Numbered from the stretch's first letter, positions 1 through 6,983 are shown. The stretch: 12,071 nt of DNA from Deltaproteobacteria bacterium (GCA_003647375.1 QMMS01000119.1:1-12071), one strand, 5' to 3'. The notes: generated by a model not told the origin, from the sequence alone. Program-made: numbers and translations.

Positions 1-2
1 AG

Positions 3-128
3 GTGTACAAGTCCCATATCCAGACCTGGAATCTGCCTAGCTTTGAAGATGTCATATACAAAATCGGCAACAACTCGGTCTGGACAGTCATCAAAAATGG
101 AAAGATTGTTGTGAGAAAAAACGCGTAA
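3..128 (+). CDS. C-terminal end of a probable amidohydrolase (partial)
   Basis: The frame is open from the window edge and ends at a TAA at 126-128, giving 41 residues that end in VWTVIKNGKIVVRKNA. The pattern of a segment like HIQTWNLPSFEDVIYKIG followed by V-x-x-V-I-x-N-G-K-I-V-V is what closes metal-dependent amidohydrolases of the ATZ/TRZ and cytosine deaminase type, where the last strands form the small beta-sandwich domain. No catalytic residues are inside the window, so the family call rests only on this tail. It reads in the same direction as the lyase gene 126 bases downstream. If it is in the same unit, it could open the ring of a later (thio)hydantoin or imidazolone intermediate. 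That job is inference. Confidence 0.5.
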   Translation: MYKSHIQTWNLPSFEDVIYKIGNNSVWTVIKNGKIVVRKNA

Positions 129-254
129 CCCCCAGCGTTACAAAAACCGGAGGGCTTCAGAGTCAAGGCATCTAAGGGATTTTTTAAACGAACTGCAGAA
201 TATCGAACAAGAAACATTGAATTAATAGTTACATTATTTAAGAGGCCTATCATC

Positions 255-1817
255 ATGGTAGCTATAGAAATAACAGGAAAAGCACTGACCATCGAGGAGG
301 TCAATGCGGTTGCCAACGCAAGGGCAACGGTAAAGCCTCTCGGTCCGGAGACAGCATCCCGTATGACCGCCACACACCAGTGGCTGAACAAAGCCATTCA
401 AAAGCGGGATACCGTGTTTTACGGCATCAACACCGGATTCGGGTCCCATGCCAATGAGACCATCGATCCGGACCAGGCCGGCATCCTGTCCAGAAATGTC
501 ATTCTGGCAGACGTAGCCGGCATCGGTGGCCCCTTACCCGAAGCCATTGTTCGAGCAATGATGGTTATCAGAGCCAACACCATGGCCGGCGGACCATCCG
601 GTATCCGGCCGGTGGTTGTTGAGACCCTGATCGGCATGCTCAACAAGGGTGTCACCCCATACGTCCCGGAAAAGGGTTCTCTGGGGGCCAGCGGTGATCT
701 GGTACCCCTGGCCACGATTGCGGCTGTGGCAACCTGCGATGCCGACGGGGGAGGATACAGCGGCAAGGCCTGGTATAAGGGTGAGCTGATGAGCGGTGAA
801 GAAGCCATGCGCCAGGCCGATATCCCCAGGCTCAATCTGGTGGCCAAAGAAGGAAATTCCATGATCAACGGCACCGCGTTCATGGCTGCCGTGGGTTGCC
901 TATCTGTTGAAAAGTGCGAAAAACTGATCCGGCATTCTGAAATTGCCGCGGCCATGAGTATGGAAGCCCTGTTGGCGGTATCGGCTGCCTTTCACCCGTC
1001 TCTGCACGAAGCTGCAAACCAGAAAGGGCAGATATCCGTGGCCGAAAATGTAAGAAACCTGCTACAGGGCAGCCAACTGGTGGATTCCACGGACAGGGTT
1101 CAGGATGCGTACTGCCTGCGGTGTATTCCCCAGGTATTAGGGCCGGTCAAAGACACCATCGCGTTTGCCCGGGGATACATCGAACGAACCCTGAACGCCG
1201 GTATCGACAATCCGCTGATCCTCGATTCGAATGGAGAGGAGCCTTATGCGTGCATATCGGGTGGAAACTTTCACGGGGAGGGTCTGGCGTTCATAATGGA
1301 TTTTTTATCCATTGTCATGTCCGAGGTTGCCAATATTTCCGATAGACGTTCATTCGCCCTGCTCACGCCTGCCTTGAATTACGGACTTCCTTCCATGTTG
1401 ATACCCGCAAACGGTCTCAACACCGGGTTGATGGTTGCGCAATATGCCGCCGCTGCACTGGTATCGGACAACAAGACCCTTGCCCATCCGGACAGCGTCG
1501 ATTCGATTCCCACCAGCGCAAACCAGGAGGACCATGTGAGCATGGGGGCCAATGGTGCCCGGCATCTATGGGAGATTCTTGAAAACGTAACCAACGTGAT
1601 TGCCATCGAATTCCTTTGTGCGGCGCAGGCTGTCGATCTCCGGGAAGACGGTCCCCGGCGCCTCGGCCAGGGATCTCGAATCGCCCATGCTGTGGTTCGA
1701 AAAAATGTGGCTTTCTATGACAAAGACAAGGAGATGTCGCCGGATATCGCCCGGCTGGCGCAATTGATCAAAGGGGAGAAAATACTCGAGGCGCTGATGG
1801 GTATTCAAAAACAATAA
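255..1817 (+). CDS. hutH: Histidine ammonia-lyase family enzyme (MIO-type aromatic amino acid lyase) with altered substrate pocket
   Basis: This 520-residue protein has the full length of HAL (about 510). It should eliminate the amine from a histidine-like substrate to give a urocanate-like product in the cytoplasm. The Ala145-Ser146-Gly147 triad, in GSLGASGDLVPL, forms the MIO electrophile. Catalytic Tyr56 sits in YGINTGFG. Asn205, Gln283, Tyr286, Arg289, Phe339, Met393 and Glu425 match the Pseudomonas HAL active-site residues N195, Q277, Y280, R283, F329, M382 and E414. The ring-selectivity pair, Ser-His in HAL (H83), is Ala85-Asp86 here. A short insertion lies between the MIO loop and Asn205. 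The ATG at 255 is preceded by AAGAGG at 240-245. The symbol marks the family only: with a urocanase-like and an MttB-like gene downstream, the true substrate may be a methylated or thiolated histidine. The family is certain; the substrate is not. Confidence 0.9.
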   Translation: MVAIEITGKALTIEEVNAVANARATVKPLGPETASRMTATHQWLNKAIQKRDTVFYGINTGFGSHANETIDPDQAGILSRNVILADVAGIGGPLPEAIVRAMMVIRANTMAGGPSGIRPVVVETLIGMLNKGVTPYVPEKGSLGASGDLVPLATIAAVATCDADGGGYSGKAWYKGELMSGEEAMRQADIPRLNLVAKEGNSMINGTAFMAAVGCLSVEKCEKLIRHSEIAAAMSMEALLAVSAAFHPSLHEAANQKGQISVAENVRNLLQGSQLVDSTDRVQDAYCLRCIPQVLGPVKDTIAFARGYIERTLNAGIDNPLILDSNGEEPYACISGGNFHGEGLAFIMDFLSIVMSEVANISDRRSFALLTPALNYGLPSMLIPANGLNTGLMVAQYAAAALVSDNKTLAHPDSVDSIPTSANQEDHVSMGANGARHLWEILENVTNVIAIEFLCAAQAVDLREDGPRRLGQGSRIAHAVVRKNVAFYDKDKEMSPDIARLAQLIKGEKILEALMGIQKQ

Positions 1818-1870
1818 AAAACAGGCTCCAAGAGTCCGAGGGGTCGAGGAGGATACACATTTTTAGCTTT

Positions 1871-1900
1871 AAGCAGTAAACTGTAAGCGGCTTACTGCTT
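1871..1900. repeat. Inverted repeat (hairpin) after the lyase gene
   Basis: AAGCAGTAA at 1871-1879 pairs perfectly with TTACTGCTT at 1892-1900 around a 12-base loop. No T-run follows, so it is not a convincing intrinsic terminator. It may stabilise the 3' end of the lyase transcript or mark an old insertion point, since the GxxExxY cassette starts only 19 bases later. The preceding bases 1828-1850 are a GGGTCCAAGGGG-like stretch that recurs in later gaps. Confidence 0.5.
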
Positions 1901-1918
1901 ATAGCTATACTGAATTGA

Positions 1919-1941
1919 AGAAATTTCGTAACTATTCAGCC
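1919..1941 (+). repeat. Left 23-bp terminal inverted repeat of the GxxExxY cassette
   Basis: The repeat begins AGAAATTTCGTAAC and ends TATTCAGCC. It is the exact reverse complement of 2372-2394. The match stops at both ends (1918 and 1942 do not pair). It is followed by CACAGATTCACACAGATGAA, a short internally repeated motif of a type often seen next to GxxExxY genes. Confidence 0.85.
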
Positions 1942-1955
1942 ACAGATTCACACAG

Positions 1956-2381
1956 ATGAACGCAGCTATGTTTAAACACAAAGAAATTACAGATATTATA
2001 CTTAGAAGTTTTTATGAAGTTTATAATGAGCTTGGCGATGGATTTCTGGAATCTGTCTATGAAAATGCCTTATATATTGTCCTGACTGGATATGGACTAT
2101 GTGTAAAAAAGCAGAAAGATATTTCTGTGTTTTTTCGAGGTAAAGAAATCGGGGGTTTTAAGGCAGACTTGATTGCAAACGAAAAAGTGATCGTTGAGCT
2201 AAAAGCAGTTCGTGTCCTGGCCACTGCACATGAAGCACAATTAATCAATTACTTGAAGGCAACAAATATTGAAGTTGGCTTATTATTAAATTTCGGCAGA
2301 AAACCGGAATTTAAAAGATTTGTATATGATAATAAAAGAAAAAATATCAGTGATGATCAGCGTAGATCGGCGGCTGAATAG
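1956..2381 (+). CDS. GxxExxY family protein
   Basis: A 141-residue protein of the GxxExxY family, defined by the signature G29-x-x-E32-x-x-Y35 inside NELGDGFLESVYENAL. An acidic and lysine triad, Asp71, Glu81 and Lys83 (KADLI...VIVELKAV), matches the PD-(D/E)xK nuclease fold to which this family has been related. The biological function is not established. Two starts are possible. ATG 1956 begins MNAAM and lies in the CACAGATG repeat. ATG 1968 begins MFKHKEITD, which fits how family members usually start, so it may be the true one; neither has a clear Shine-Dalgarno. The product shows no link to the enzymes on either side and is best read as cargo of the inverted-repeat cassette. Confidence 0.85.
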   Translation: MNAAMFKHKEITDIILRSFYEVYNELGDGFLESVYENALYIVLTGYGLCVKKQKDISVFFRGKEIGGFKADLIANEKVIVELKAVRVLATAHEAQLINYLKATNIEVGLLLNFGRKPEFKRFVYDNKRKNISDDQRRSAAE

Positions 2382-2394
2382 TTACGAAATTTCT
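2372..2394 (-). repeat. Right 23-bp terminal inverted repeat of the GxxExxY cassette
   Basis: It begins GGCTGAATAG and ends AAATTTCT, and is the exact reverse complement of 1919-1941. It includes the TAG stop of the GxxExxY gene and ends 22 bases before the Shine-Dalgarno of the urocanase-like gene. Confidence 0.85.
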
Positions 2395-2428
2395 ACATAT
2401 TTTATCGCTAATAATAGGGAGGAAACGC

Positions 2429-4162
2429 ATGAAACCGGAAATCTTGTATGAAGTGAAAGCCCAACGCGGGGATACCCTGCGTTGTAAGGGGTGGAAACAG
2501 GAGACCCTTTTGAGAATGCTGGAAAACAACATGGAAAATGCCGAAGCACCGGAATACCTGGTGATCTACGGCGGCATCGGCAAATGCGCACGCAACTGGG
2601 AATCCTACCATGCCATTGTCGATTCCCTCAAGAACCTGGAAAACAATGAGACTCTGGTTGTGCAGTCGGGTATGCCCGTTGCCGTATTCAAAACCCACAA
2701 GCTCGCACCCCGGGTGGTCATGGCAACCACCAACATCATGAAAGCCACCTGGCCCATATTTTATGACCTCCAGGAAAAAAACCTCACCATGTTCGCCCAA
2801 TACACTGCAGCACCATGGGAATATATTGGAACCCAGGGGGTAATCCAGGGCACCTTCGAAACGCTGGGCGCCATCGCAGATCAGCATTTCAACAGTTCCC
2901 TGGTGGGAAGAATCCTTCTGACGGCCGGCCACGGGGGCATGGGCGCCAACCAGCCCCGGGCCATGAACATGCACGGCGGCGTCTGCATCGACGTGGATGT
3001 CAACGAAGCCATTATCGGCAAGCGCATCAAACTCGGATTCACCGACGTCAAGGCCAAGAGCCTGGATGCGGCCATTGAAATGGCCAAACAGGCGGCCGCA
3101 GAAAAAAAGGCCCTTGCCATCGGTGTTGTGGGAAATGCCGCCACCCTGTTCTGGGAAGCATACGACAAGAACTTCGAACCCGACATCGTCACCGAAATGT
3201 GCCCCTGCCATGATCCGCTTTCCTACATACCCGAAGGGTATACCCCGGCGGAGGCCGAAGATCTCAGGGTTGAAAACCGCGATGGCTATCTCGAAAAAGC
3301 CCGTGAATCCATGGTCAAACAGTTGAGAGCCATGAATGCTTTCTCCAAAAAAGATGGGATCCAGGTATTTGAATATGGTACATCTATTCGAAAAGAGTGC
3401 CGTGATGCCGGTATGCCGGAGGAAGAGGCCATGACCATACCGGGGTTTGTAGCTGAGTATATTCGCCCCTTGTTCTGTGAAGGTCGGGGTCCTTTTCGCT
3501 GGACCTGTATTTCCGGGGATGCGGGTGATCTTAAACGCCTGGACGATCTGGCTCTGGAGATGTTTCCAGAGGACAAACTGACGGTGAAATGGATCAATCT
3601 GGCCCGGGAAACCCTGCCCATCGAAGCACTTCCGGCCCGTGTATGCTACCTGGGCTTCGGAGAGAGAAAGGCCTTTGCCCTCAAAGTCAATGAGCTCATC
3701 AAAAAGGGTGACGTAAAAGGTCCCGTCGCTTTTTCCCGGGACAACCTGGACTCCGGATCCATCGTGAACCCCACCTTTGAGTCGGAGAAGATGAAGGACG
3801 GCGGGGATCTGATATCAGACTGGCCCATGCTCAATGCGCTCCTGAACTGCGCGGCCATGTGTGATCTCATCGCTATTCAGGCCAATTACTCCATGGGGGA
3901 AGCAGTTCATACCGGCGTAACCATGATAGCCGATGGCAGCGACGAGGCCGATTTTCGCCTGGATGCGTGTATGACTACCGACTCTGGTATCGGTGTAGTG
4001 CGCCATGCCCAGGCAGGATATGAAACAGCCCGTGAAACGGCTGAGGGACGTGGCAAATTGACCAGCGACAGTATCAAGGTGCCCCTCTGGTGGAGCCCTG
4101 TTGCAACCTTCGGTCCCGAAGGCGGTCGGCAACTGCGTCGAAGTGCACACACCAAGGAATAA
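2429..4162 (+). CDS. hutU: Divergent urocanate hydratase family protein (candidate thiourocanate or modified-urocanate hydratase)
   Basis: The protein has 577 residues against about 555 for HutU. Urocanase adds water across urocanate using tightly bound NAD+ as an electrophile. Shared landmarks are YGGIGKCARNW (47-57), VVQSGMPVAVFKTH (77-90), LTAGHGGMGANQPRA (164-178), RPLFCEGRGPFRW (346-358) and LPARVCYLGFGER (401-413), whose Cys406 matches the active-site Cys410 of the Pseudomonas enzyme. Several signature parts are changed. TSAHDPLNGYLP has become MCPCHDPLSYIP, DYGNNIR has become EYGTSIR, and the glycine-rich HHGGGVGMGYS segment has become a glycine-poor ANYSMGEAVH (485-494). The C-terminus carries an extra WW-containing tail. 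The start is set by GGGAGG at 2417-2422, six bases before the ATG. The symbol marks the family only. Downstream of a lyase with a changed pocket, it probably hydrates that lyase's product; the exact substrate is inference. Confidence 0.85.
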   Translation: MKPEILYEVKAQRGDTLRCKGWKQETLLRMLENNMENAEAPEYLVIYGGIGKCARNWESYHAIVDSLKNLENNETLVVQSGMPVAVFKTHKLAPRVVMATTNIMKATWPIFYDLQEKNLTMFAQYTAAPWEYIGTQGVIQGTFETLGAIADQHFNSSLVGRILLTAGHGGMGANQPRAMNMHGGVCIDVDVNEAIIGKRIKLGFTDVKAKSLDAAIEMAKQAAAEKKALAIGVVGNAATLFWEAYDKNFEPDIVTEMCPCHDPLSYIPEGYTPAEAEDLRVENRDGYLEKARESMVKQLRAMNAFSKKDGIQVFEYGTSIRKECRDAGMPEEEAMTIPGFVAEYIRPLFCEGRGPFRWTCISGDAGDLKRLDDLALEMFPEDKLTVKWINLARETLPIEALPARVCYLGFGERKAFALKVNELIKKGDVKGPVAFSRDNLDSGSIVNPTFESEKMKDGGDLISDWPMLNALLNCAAMCDLIAIQANYSMGEAVHTGVTMIADGSDEADFRLDACMTTDSGIGVVRHAQAGYETARETAEGRGKLTSDSIKVPLWWSPVATFGPEGGRQLRRSAHTKE

Positions 4163-4163
4163 A

Positions 4164-4375
4164 TTAGAAATTCGAATATCGAAATTCGAAGCAAATCCAA
4201 ATATCGAATGCTCAAATGACCAAAACATAGCCTTTGGGCTTGAATGTCATACGGTTTGTTTTGAGCATTCGATATTTTTGTCATTTGATATTGCCCTTCG
4301 GCGTTGCTCAGGGCGGTGAGCCTGTCGAACCGTTTAGAATTTCGAATTTCGTGCTTCGGATTTGAAACTTGAATA
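4164..4375. repeat. Palindromic MITE- or REP-like element between hydratase and methyltransferase genes
   Basis: Almost the whole gap is one imperfect palindrome. The core arms AAATATCGAATGCTCAAA (4199-4216) and its exact complement (4260-4277) form an 18-bp stem around about 43 bases. Outer flanks rich in GAAATTCGAA-type words (4164-4190 and 4334-4363) pair only partly. No open frame with gene-like composition or Shine-Dalgarno lies inside, and no transposase is present. It looks like a dispersed non-autonomous repeat. Confidence 0.7.
4291..4329. repeat. CCCTTCGGC...GGTGAGCCTGTCGAAC repeat embedded in the palindromic element
   Basis: This stretch resembles a very widely dispersed bacterial repeat, read on the other strand as TTCGACAGGCTCACCGCCC. 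It can fold with GCTCA (4306-4310) pairing to TGAGC (4317-4321), or GCCCT with AGGGC. Its presence inside the right half of the larger palindrome breaks the symmetry of that element and suggests one repeat nested in another. Confidence 0.5.
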
Positions 4376-4389
4376 TAAGGAGAGCCCAA

Positions 4390-5847
4390 ATGCCCCACAA
4401 CCCACGTCTTCGATTTCTCACCGAAAACGAAGAAATCCTTATTTATGAAAAATGCCTCAATATTCTTTCGAATAAGGGCGTGAAAATCGAATATCCAAAG
4501 GCGCTGGCCATACTAAAAAGAGCAGGCGCAGACGTCGATGACAAGGCCGAGCAGGTTCGTTTCAGCCGGGACATGATCGAAGCGGCTCTGGAAACGGTAC
4601 CCCACAGCTTCACGGTCAAGGGAAGTCACGAGAAACACGATTTTGTGGTCCCCCACCCAACAGGATCCTTTTACACCAGCACCTGTGTCCAGACCATGCA
4701 GTATCACGACCCGGATATCAACACATTCGTGGATGTCACCAGGCAAAGCCTTGCCGAGTGGACCCAGCTCGCCGACAGATTGGAAAATATACATAAAATT
4801 GCCATGCAGACACCCATGGACGTCCCCTACGAAACCGCCGACGTGCATTCCCTGAACATCCACCTGCAGAACACGTCCAAACCCCTGATGGTACTGGCAT
4901 ACTGTCCCGAAACCGTGGATTTTCTGTTCGAGCTGATGCTCGCAAAGGCAGGCAGCGTTGAAGCGTTGAAGGAAAGACCCATGCTCCTTACCTACCCCAC
5001 ATCCCTTTCGCCGCTTCAATTCAAACCCATGGACATGGAGACCATCCTCCAGTCCTGCCGATATGGCGTTCCTGTGGTGGCCAACTCCCTGGCCATTTCA
5101 GGTGCAACCGCGCCGATAACCGTTGCAGGGACCGTTCTCCTGGCCAGCATCGAAATTCTCGCCATGGTCGTGATGACCCAGATTTTTCAGCCCGGAACGC
5201 CGGTCATCGGATCTGTTTACACCACCAGCATGGATATGGCCACCGGCAACGCGCTTCTGGGGAATGCCGAAAGCATGCTTGGCCGGGCGGCGGCGTCCCA
5301 ATTCATCAAGAACAGATTCGACATCCCGGTGGAAACATTTTCCTTCATGACCGATTCCTATCTGTCGGACGGACAGGCCCTGGTTGAAAAATCCTTGATG
5401 CCGGCGTTGCTGGACCTTGCAGGAAGTGATATTCAATACGGCGCCGGAAGGCTGGGTGGGGCCACGGCAGCCAGCCCGATTCAGCTGATCATCGACGATC
5501 AGCTGTTCACCATCATTCAAAAATGTAACGGCCCCGTGGTGGTAAATGATGACACCCTGGCATTGCAGGATATTCTGGACAACTCGCCCGATGGAAATTT
5601 TGTGACCACCGATCACACCCTGCGATACTGCAGGGACAACATTCGTCCCAGCCTGTTTGTTGCCGACAGTTTGGATCACCGGCAAACAAAAGGTGCCAAA
5701 GGTCTTTACGAACGCGCCGTGGAAAGGTATAAGGAACTTCGAATGCAACTGGCCCCCCCGTCTCTACCCGATGATATTCGGCGTGATATGAACAGCGTCG
5801 TAAAAAAAGCCGATGACCACCTGGTGGGGAAACCGGGGTCCAAGTAG
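4390..5847 (+). CDS. MttB-family (trimethylamine methyltransferase-like) corrinoid methyltransferase, non-pyrrolysine
   Basis: This 485-residue protein covers the full length of the MttB family (about 495). Such enzymes move a methyl group from an amine to a cobalt corrinoid protein. True trimethylamine MttB has an in-frame amber codon read as pyrrolysine near residue 334. Here the frame is uninterrupted and the region reads TDSYLSDGQALVEK (321-334), placing it with the non-pyrrolysine branch. Characterised members of that branch demethylate quaternary amines such as glycine betaine, proline betaine or carnitine. Other family-like stretches are SLAISGATAPITVAGTVLLASIEILA (233-258) and IQYGAGRLGGATAASP (348-363). 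AAGGAG at 4377-4382, seven bases before the ATG, sets the start and rules out an upstream TTG. No corrinoid protein or activating enzyme is visible nearby. In this context a histidine betaine or its product is a plausible substrate (inference). Confidence 0.88.
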   Translation: MPHNPRLRFLTENEEILIYEKCLNILSNKGVKIEYPKALAILKRAGADVDDKAEQVRFSRDMIEAALETVPHSFTVKGSHEKHDFVVPHPTGSFYTSTCVQTMQYHDPDINTFVDVTRQSLAEWTQLADRLENIHKIAMQTPMDVPYETADVHSLNIHLQNTSKPLMVLAYCPETVDFLFELMLAKAGSVEALKERPMLLTYPTSLSPLQFKPMDMETILQSCRYGVPVVANSLAISGATAPITVAGTVLLASIEILAMVVMTQIFQPGTPVIGSVYTTSMDMATGNALLGNAESMLGRAAASQFIKNRFDIPVETFSFMTDSYLSDGQALVEKSLMPALLDLAGSDIQYGAGRLGGATAASPIQLIIDDQLFTIIQKCNGPVVVNDDTLALQDILDNSPDGNFVTTDHTLRYCRDNIRPSLFVADSLDHRQTKGAKGLYERAVERYKELRMQLAPPSLPDDIRRDMNSVVKKADDHLVGKPGSK

Positions 5848-5851
5848 AGAC

Positions 5852-5896
5852 TCGGGCCCATAGGACCCGAAACTGAGTAAACCCTATACGGGTTTA
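5852..5896. repeat. Two adjacent hairpins after the methyltransferase gene
   Basis: TCGGGCC (5852-5858) pairs with GGACCCGA (5863-5870) around CATA with one bulged A. TAAACCC (5878-5884) pairs perfectly with GGGTTTA (5890-5896) around TATAC. Neither is followed by a T-run. They could protect or partly terminate the upstream transcript and so lower expression of the importer genes. Confidence 0.5.
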
Positions 5897-5932
5897 AATA
5901 GCTTCAGCCATCGGTATAGCCAAATGGCTCTG

Positions 5933-5953
5933 GCCTGGCCAAAAAAACCAGGC
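5933..5953. repeat. Short hairpin upstream of the first permease start
   Basis: GCCTGG (5933-5938) pairs with CCAGGC (5948-5953) around a loop of CC and seven A residues. It lies between an upstream in-frame ATG (5924) and the preferred start (5984). This argues that the stretch is leader RNA rather than coding sequence. Confidence 0.4.
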
Positions 5954-5983
5954 TATTTACGCCAAAACGTATTTTGTAGGCCT

Positions 5984-6784
5984 ATGATAAATTCAATCTA
6001 TCGATTTTTTAAACGGATGCACCTCTTTGATATATTGGCATACCTGTTCCTTATGATCGGGGGAGCATTCTTCCTTCTGAAGGGTGCCGAAGATCAGGGA
6101 TATTACTGGCAGTGGTTTCGGATTCCCAAATATCTATATGAATTCGATGACGGACGATTCATTGCCGGACCCATTCTGAAAGGACTCAAGATAACCCTGA
6201 ATCTCACCTGGATCAGCCTTATTCTGACCTACATCATCGGGCTCGTCACGGCTTTGATGCGTCTTTCCAACTCGTTGCTGGCAAGAGGTATTGCCCGTGT
6301 CTATCTTGAGATTACGCGCAACACGCCATTACTGGTACAGATATTTTTCATGTATTTCGTTGTCGCACCGATTCTGGACATCGATCGTTTTGTAGCAGGT
6401 GTCCTGGCGCTGAGCTTGTTTGAAGGTTCCTATGCCTCGGAAATTTACCGGTCAGGCATCGTTGCCGTCAATAAGGGACAATGGGAAGCCTCCTACACCC
6501 TGGGGCTGAGCACGTACCAGAACTATCGCTATATCATCCTGCCCCAGGCCATACGGCGAATACTTCCGCCCTTGACCAGCCAGGCAGTTTCCCTGATCAA
6601 GGATTCGTCTCTGGTCAGCGTCATCGCCATATATGAGATGACCATGCAAGCCAATGAAATCGCCTCGGAGACATTTCTGGTATTCGAAATTTTTTTTACC
6701 ATCGCAGCAATTTACCTTGCGCTGGCCATCACGTTGTCACAGGTCGTGGCTTATTTTGAAAAGCGCTACAGGGTCGTGACGTAG
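5984..6784 (+). CDS. Amino acid-type ABC transporter permease (HisM/GlnP family)
   Basis: This 266-residue inner-membrane protein is part of a polar amino acid-type importer. Hydrophobic segments lie near residues 14-33, 69-91, 115-131, 136-150, 203-217 and 231-255. The cytoplasmic EAA loop that docks on the ATPase reads GQWEASYTLGL with the closing IILP (residues 165-187). LEITRNTPLLVQIFF (108-122) is typical of the family. The first periplasmic loop has WQWFRIPKYLYEFDD, also seen in the second permease, so the two are probably paralogues forming a heterodimer. The start at 5984 follows GTAGG at 5976-5980, at short spacing. An in-frame ATG at 5924 would add 20 residues but lacks a ribosome site and would overlap a hairpin. 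The substrate cannot be read from the permease. Confidence 0.9.
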   Translation: MINSIYRFFKRMHLFDILAYLFLMIGGAFFLLKGAEDQGYYWQWFRIPKYLYEFDDGRFIAGPILKGLKITLNLTWISLILTYIIGLVTALMRLSNSLLARGIARVYLEITRNTPLLVQIFFMYFVVAPILDIDRFVAGVLALSLFEGSYASEIYRSGIVAVNKGQWEASYTLGLSTYQNYRYIILPQAIRRILPPLTSQAVSLIKDSSLVSVIAIYEMTMQANEIASETFLVFEIFFTIAAIYLALAITLSQVVAYFEKRYRVVT

Positions 6785-6809
6785 CACGACAGGAGGATAG
6801 GCTGTTAGG

Positions 6810-6958
6810 CTGTAGGCGGAGATCGGTGAAGACGATCTAAAATACAGCGTTTTTCGGATAGAAAAATAAGTAAATATTTTGAATATGATGGAGGCTGAAA
6901 GCGTTCAAGGCACGCCGTCGGGCAACATGCTAAACACCTAATAGCCTACAGTCTAAAC
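6810..6958. repeat. Dispersed repeat words in the permease-ATPase gap
   Basis: CTGTAGGC (6810-6817, after a run of AGGCTGTTAGG) is the inverse of GCCTACAG (6944-6951). The 13-base word CTACAGTCTAAAC (6946-6958) recurs directly at 7939-7951 in the next gap. The rest of the 199-base gap shows no open frame with a ribosome site. These look like remnants of a dispersed repeat rather than a regulatory site. Confidence 0.4.
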
Positions 6959-6983
6959 AACCTGATCCTTATGAGGTACACGC

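Larger units (their letters stand above)
1919..2394. mobile_element. Putative GxxExxY gene cassette bounded by 23-bp perfect inverted repeats
   Basis: A 476-base unit begins and ends with the same 23-base sequence in opposite orientation and contains a single small gene. The cassette is A+T-richer than the two enzyme genes beside it, and it separates two genes that probably belong to one pathway. Both points suggest later insertion. The stop codon of the internal gene (2379-2381) lies inside the right repeat, so repeat and gene have moved or evolved as one unit. No clear target-site duplication is visible outside the repeats, and no transposase is present. It would have to move by helper enzymes or by recombination. 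Confidence 0.6.

Noticed and set aside
2408..3211. Long minus-strand open frame of 267 codons opposite the hydratase gene
   Set aside because: It is the antisense shadow of a strongly conserved urocanase frame, has no ribosome site and its translation resembles no protein family.
255..4162. Ordinary histidine utilisation (Hut) operon
   Set aside because: HAL and urocanase family members are present, but the ring-selectivity pair of the lyase and several urocanase signatures are changed. No HutI, HutG or HutC is seen, and an MttB-like gene follows. Family names are kept, the pathway name is not.
4369..4389. TTG start that would lengthen the methyltransferase by seven residues
   Set aside because: AAGGAG lies seven bases before ATG 4390, and the longer version would begin upstream of that ribosome site.
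3907..4398. Minus-strand open frame running from the hydratase end through the palindromic gap
   Set aside because: It is made of repeat sequence and antisense coding sequence; its N-terminal half is the translated AATTCGAA-type palindrome.
4390..5847. Pyrrolysine-containing trimethylamine methyltransferase
   Set aside because: No in-frame TAG interrupts the gene before its terminal stop, and the region aligned with the pyrrolysine site is ordinary coding sequence.
5924..5983. ATG 5924 as start of the first permease
   Set aside because: It has no Shine-Dalgarno, the added residues (ALAWPKKPGY and on) do not look like a permease N-terminus, and the stretch folds into a hairpin. It remains possible.
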